Positions 61,575-64,000 of a stretch of DNA of 64,000 bases are shown one piece after another (position 1 is the stretch's first letter; every line of letters starts with the position of its first letter). Below the pieces are notes generated by a model. The model searched no databases. It was not told the origin of the DNA and saw only the letters and a list, made by a program, of their open reading frames with translations. The DNA is from Deltaproteobacteria bacterium. Its GTDB lineage: Bacteria; Desulfobacterota; GWC2-55-46; DRQE01. The stretch is from assembly GCA_015492245.1 (NCBI GenBank), contig WGFM01000033.1:1-64000 (forward strand), written 5' to 3'. The position numbers and the translations under genes were made by a program.

Positions 61575-61757
61575 ATGGCAAACTATGATTATTTTGCCCG
61601 CATCGGAGAGCTTGAGGACTGGAGAAGGCATCATCCCAGGGGTAGAGAACGGGTGCTCCTGAGGGAGCCCGAGATGTGCAGGGAGTGTCTCAGGACATTC
61701 TTGAGCCTCTATCCACTTAAAAGATGTGTGGACCATGATGGACTTGAGGAGATATGA
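61575..61757 (+). CDS. small phage protein
   Basis: MANYDYFARIGELEDWRRHHPRGRERVLLREPEMCRECLRTFLSLYPLKRCVDHDGLEEI; RBS GGAGG. Confidence 0.55.
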   Translation: MANYDYFARIGELEDWRRHHPRGRERVLLREPEMCRECLRTFLSLYPLKRCVDHDGLEEI

Positions 61758-62179
61758 GAAGACGGATAGACTGGCAGCGGCTCAGGGAGGACTACTCAAG
61801 GGGGTTTTCTCCAGAAGAGCTCGCAGAGCTCTACCACTGCAGCATAAGAACCATCAGAAACAGAATACTCAGGGAGGGCTGGAAGAGGCTTAGGGAAGAA
61901 GAGTGTGGGGCAGGCACACTCGTCAAGGAGCACCGCAGACTCTGGCAGGAGGTAAAAAAGAGGCTCTCGGTAGGGCTTAACAGGGGAGACGAAAAGGAAC
62001 TGAAGATTGCAAAGATGGCAGGCGATGTGCTCTTAAGCGTCATCAAGGGAGAAAAAGAGGTATGGGACATGGACCCTGCCGATAAAGGGCTTACAGAAGA
62101 GGAGATAGATGCGATTACCAAAGAGATGGAATCCCTTACAGTATCACACAGAACAGAGGCGTCTGTGGACGGAGAATAA
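61754..62179 (+). CDS. phage terminase small subunit-like HTH protein
   Basis: FSPEELAELYHCSIRTIRNRILREGWKRL HTH; upstream of and overlapping large terminase. Confidence 0.65.
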   Translation: MRRRIDWQRLREDYSRGFSPEELAELYHCSIRTIRNRILREGWKRLREEECGAGTLVKEHRRLWQEVKKRLSVGLNRGDEKELKIAKMAGDVLLSVIKGEKEVWDMDPADKGLTEEEIDAITKEMESLTVSHRTEASVDGE

Positions 62180-63365
62180 GAGGTTCAAGGTGGTGCCTGC
62201 AGGCAGAAGGAGTGGCAAGACAGAGCTTGCAAAGAGGAGGCTCGTTGTTGCCCTTGCAGAGAAGAAGGGCTGGCAGGACCCACGCTACTTTGCCGCAGCA
62301 CCCACCCGTGAGCAGGCGAAGAGGATATTCTGGAAAGACCTTAAGGCCCTTGTGCCGCCACGCTGGATAAGGCGTATCTACGAGACAGAGCTCTGCATAA
62401 CCACCCGTATGGGCTCTGAGCTATGGGTGGTGGGCCTGGACAGACCAGAGCGCATAGAGGGTATCCCCTGGGATGGCTGTGTGCTCGATGAGTACGCAAA
62501 CATGAAGCCCGAGACCTGGCAGGCACATGTAAGGCCAGCCCTTTCTGACAGGCAGGGCTGGTGCTGGTTCATAGGGGTGCCAGAGGGGCTTAACCACTAC
62601 AAAGACCTTGCAGACTACGCCCGTAGTGGTGCAGACCCCGACTGGGGCCTTTACACCTGGTTCTCAGAGGACATACTCCCGCCCGAAGAGATAGAGGCGG
62701 CACGAAGGGTGCTGGACCCGAAGACCTTCAGGCAGGAATACCAGGCAAGCTTCGAGGGGGCTGTGGGAAGGGTCTATTATCCCTACAGTGTGGAACTCCA
62801 CCAGGATGCAACTGTGGAGGTGAAGGGTGGCCTGCCACTCATCCTGTGCTGTGATTTCAATGTGGACCCCTGTGTGTGGCTTGTCTGCCAGACAGATGGC
62901 ACAAAGGTGTGGGTTGTAGACGAGGTGGTAAAGAGGGGGGCCAGCACAGTGGAGATGGCAAAGGAGGTGTTGGGCCGCTACGGCACCCATGGTGCCGGCA
63001 TAGTCGTCTATGGCGATGCCACAGGCGGAAGACGCTCTACCGCAGGAAAGAGCGATTACGCACTGCTCCAGGAGCTGGGTCTTGCAGACCAGCGTATACC
63101 ACGGAAGAACCCACCTGTGAAGGACAGGGTCAATGCGGTAAATGCCATGCTCTGCAACACCCGCGCAGAGGTAAGACTCCTCCACCACCCACGGTGCAGA
63201 TACTTGAGGAGAGACCTGGAGACCGTAACCTGGCAGAAAGACTCCATGGATATAGACAAGGCAGACAACGAAAGGACCCATGCCTCGGATGCGCTGGGAT
63301 ACTTCATAGTGAAGGAGTTTCCTGTAAGGCTTAAAAGGCCACGAAATAAAAGGTTTTACAAATAA
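62109..63365 (+). CDS. phage terminase large subunit
   Basis: VVPAGRRSGKTELAKRR (Walker A); GCVLDEYANM (Walker B); LILCCDFNVDPCVW and VVYGDATGG nuclease motifs. Confidence 0.9.
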   Translation: MRLPKRWNPLQYHTEQRRLWTENKRFKVVPAGRRSGKTELAKRRLVVALAEKKGWQDPRYFAAAPTREQAKRIFWKDLKALVPPRWIRRIYETELCITTRMGSELWVVGLDRPERIEGIPWDGCVLDEYANMKPETWQAHVRPALSDRQGWCWFIGVPEGLNHYKDLADYARSGADPDWGLYTWFSEDILPPEEIEAARRVLDPKTFRQEYQASFEGAVGRVYYPYSVELHQDATVEVKGGLPLILCCDFNVDPCVWLVCQTDGTKVWVVDEVVKRGASTVEMAKEVLGRYGTHGAGIVVYGDATGGRRSTAGKSDYALLQELGLADQRIPRKNPPVKDRVNAVNAMLCNTRAEVRLLHHPRCRYLRRDLETVTWQKDSMDIDKADNERTHASDALGYFIVKEFPVRLKRPRNKRFYK

Positions 63366-63405
63366 GACATGATAAAAAATATCACTTGAGAGGAGTGTGT
63401 CCTGT

Positions 63406-64000
63406 ATGACAAGAGAAGAGCTTGAAAGGAGGCATCCCCTGTACATGGCCTCTGTGGCAGAGTGGGAGTTCTTTGTAAGGAGCTATTTCGGTGGAAGGCT
63501 CTATCGAGAGGGTGGTTATCTTCTAAAGCATCCCTTTGAGTCTACGGAGAACTACAGCCGCAGGAAGGCCACCGCCTATTACTACAACTACTGTGGGCCC
63601 GTGGTGGACATAATGGTCTCCCACCTTTTCAGAAAACCTCCGAAGAGGGATTTCGGCAGCCTCTCGGAGGACCCGCTCTTTGTGGCCTTCCTTGAGGACT
63701 GTGATCTCGAGGGCTCAAGCCTTGCCCGTTTCATGCGGGAGGCCCAGCGGTTTGCGAGCATCTATGGAAGGGTGTCCATTGTGGTGGACAAGCCAAGGCT
63801 TACTGCCTTCACCCGTGAAGAAGAGATCGCAGGGGGGCTGAGGCCCTATCTTGTGCTCATAACGCCTGAGAACCTTCTGGACTGGCGTTTTACAAGGCTT
63901 CCCTCTGGCAGGGTGGCCCTCCAGATGGTGAAGATAAGGGAGGAGGAGGGCCTCTACAGGATATGGACACACAGGGGCTGGCAGCTCTGGAGGGTGGATG
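63406..64000 (+). CDS. phage portal protein (incomplete, runs off window)
   Basis: Hand translation from ATG 63406: MTREELERRHPLYMASVAEWEFFVRSYFGGRLYREGGYLLKHPFESTENYSRRKATAYYYNYCGPVVDIMVSHLF... open to the end; follows terminase. Confidence 0.75.
   Translation, partial: MTREELERRHPLYMASVAEWEFFVRSYFGGRLYREGGYLLKHPFESTENYSRRKATAYYYNYCGPVVDIMVSHLFRKPPKRDFGSLSEDPLFVAFLEDCDLEGSSLARFMREAQRFASIYGRVSIVVDKPRLTAFTREEEIAGGLRPYLVLITPENLLDWRFTRLPSGRVALQMVKIREEEGLYRIWTHRGWQLWRVD

Overview
The window is a bacterial chromosome segment, possibly Nitrospirota-like (low-confidence guess). About 59 kb of mostly housekeeping DNA lies between prophage pieces at both edges. Left edge: lysis genes (endolysin tail, small ORF, holin) and a tyrosine integrase next to tRNA-Arg(CCU). 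Right edge: a sigma/HTH-like gene, terminase subunits and a portal gene running off the end. Between them: a cobalamin riboswitch with a cob/cbi operon (including an unlisted 59-aa CbtB-like ORF); a long minus-strand molybdenum-cofactor/molybdate-uptake run; c-type cytochromes, metK, ahcY and TPR proteins; alaS, pilT, recA, thpR, pncC, pgpA, rodA, mrdA and mreDCB; ppiD-like, proS, leuS, lptE, holA, rpsT, murJ, mazG and selA; and a PAS/GGDEF/EAL protein. The most interesting locus is 27.2-31.6 kb, which looks like a RiPP-type peptide-modification cassette. It has a 164-aa precursor with eight copies of V(A/S)LKY(L/I)MCS(K/R) and almost no leader, followed by a radical SAM/SPASM protein, a second radical SAM protein with a B12-binding-like N-terminus, and a cytosolic HExxH metalloprotease. 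I do not recognise this motif/gene combination as a named RiPP class. That is a statement from memory and needs database searches.
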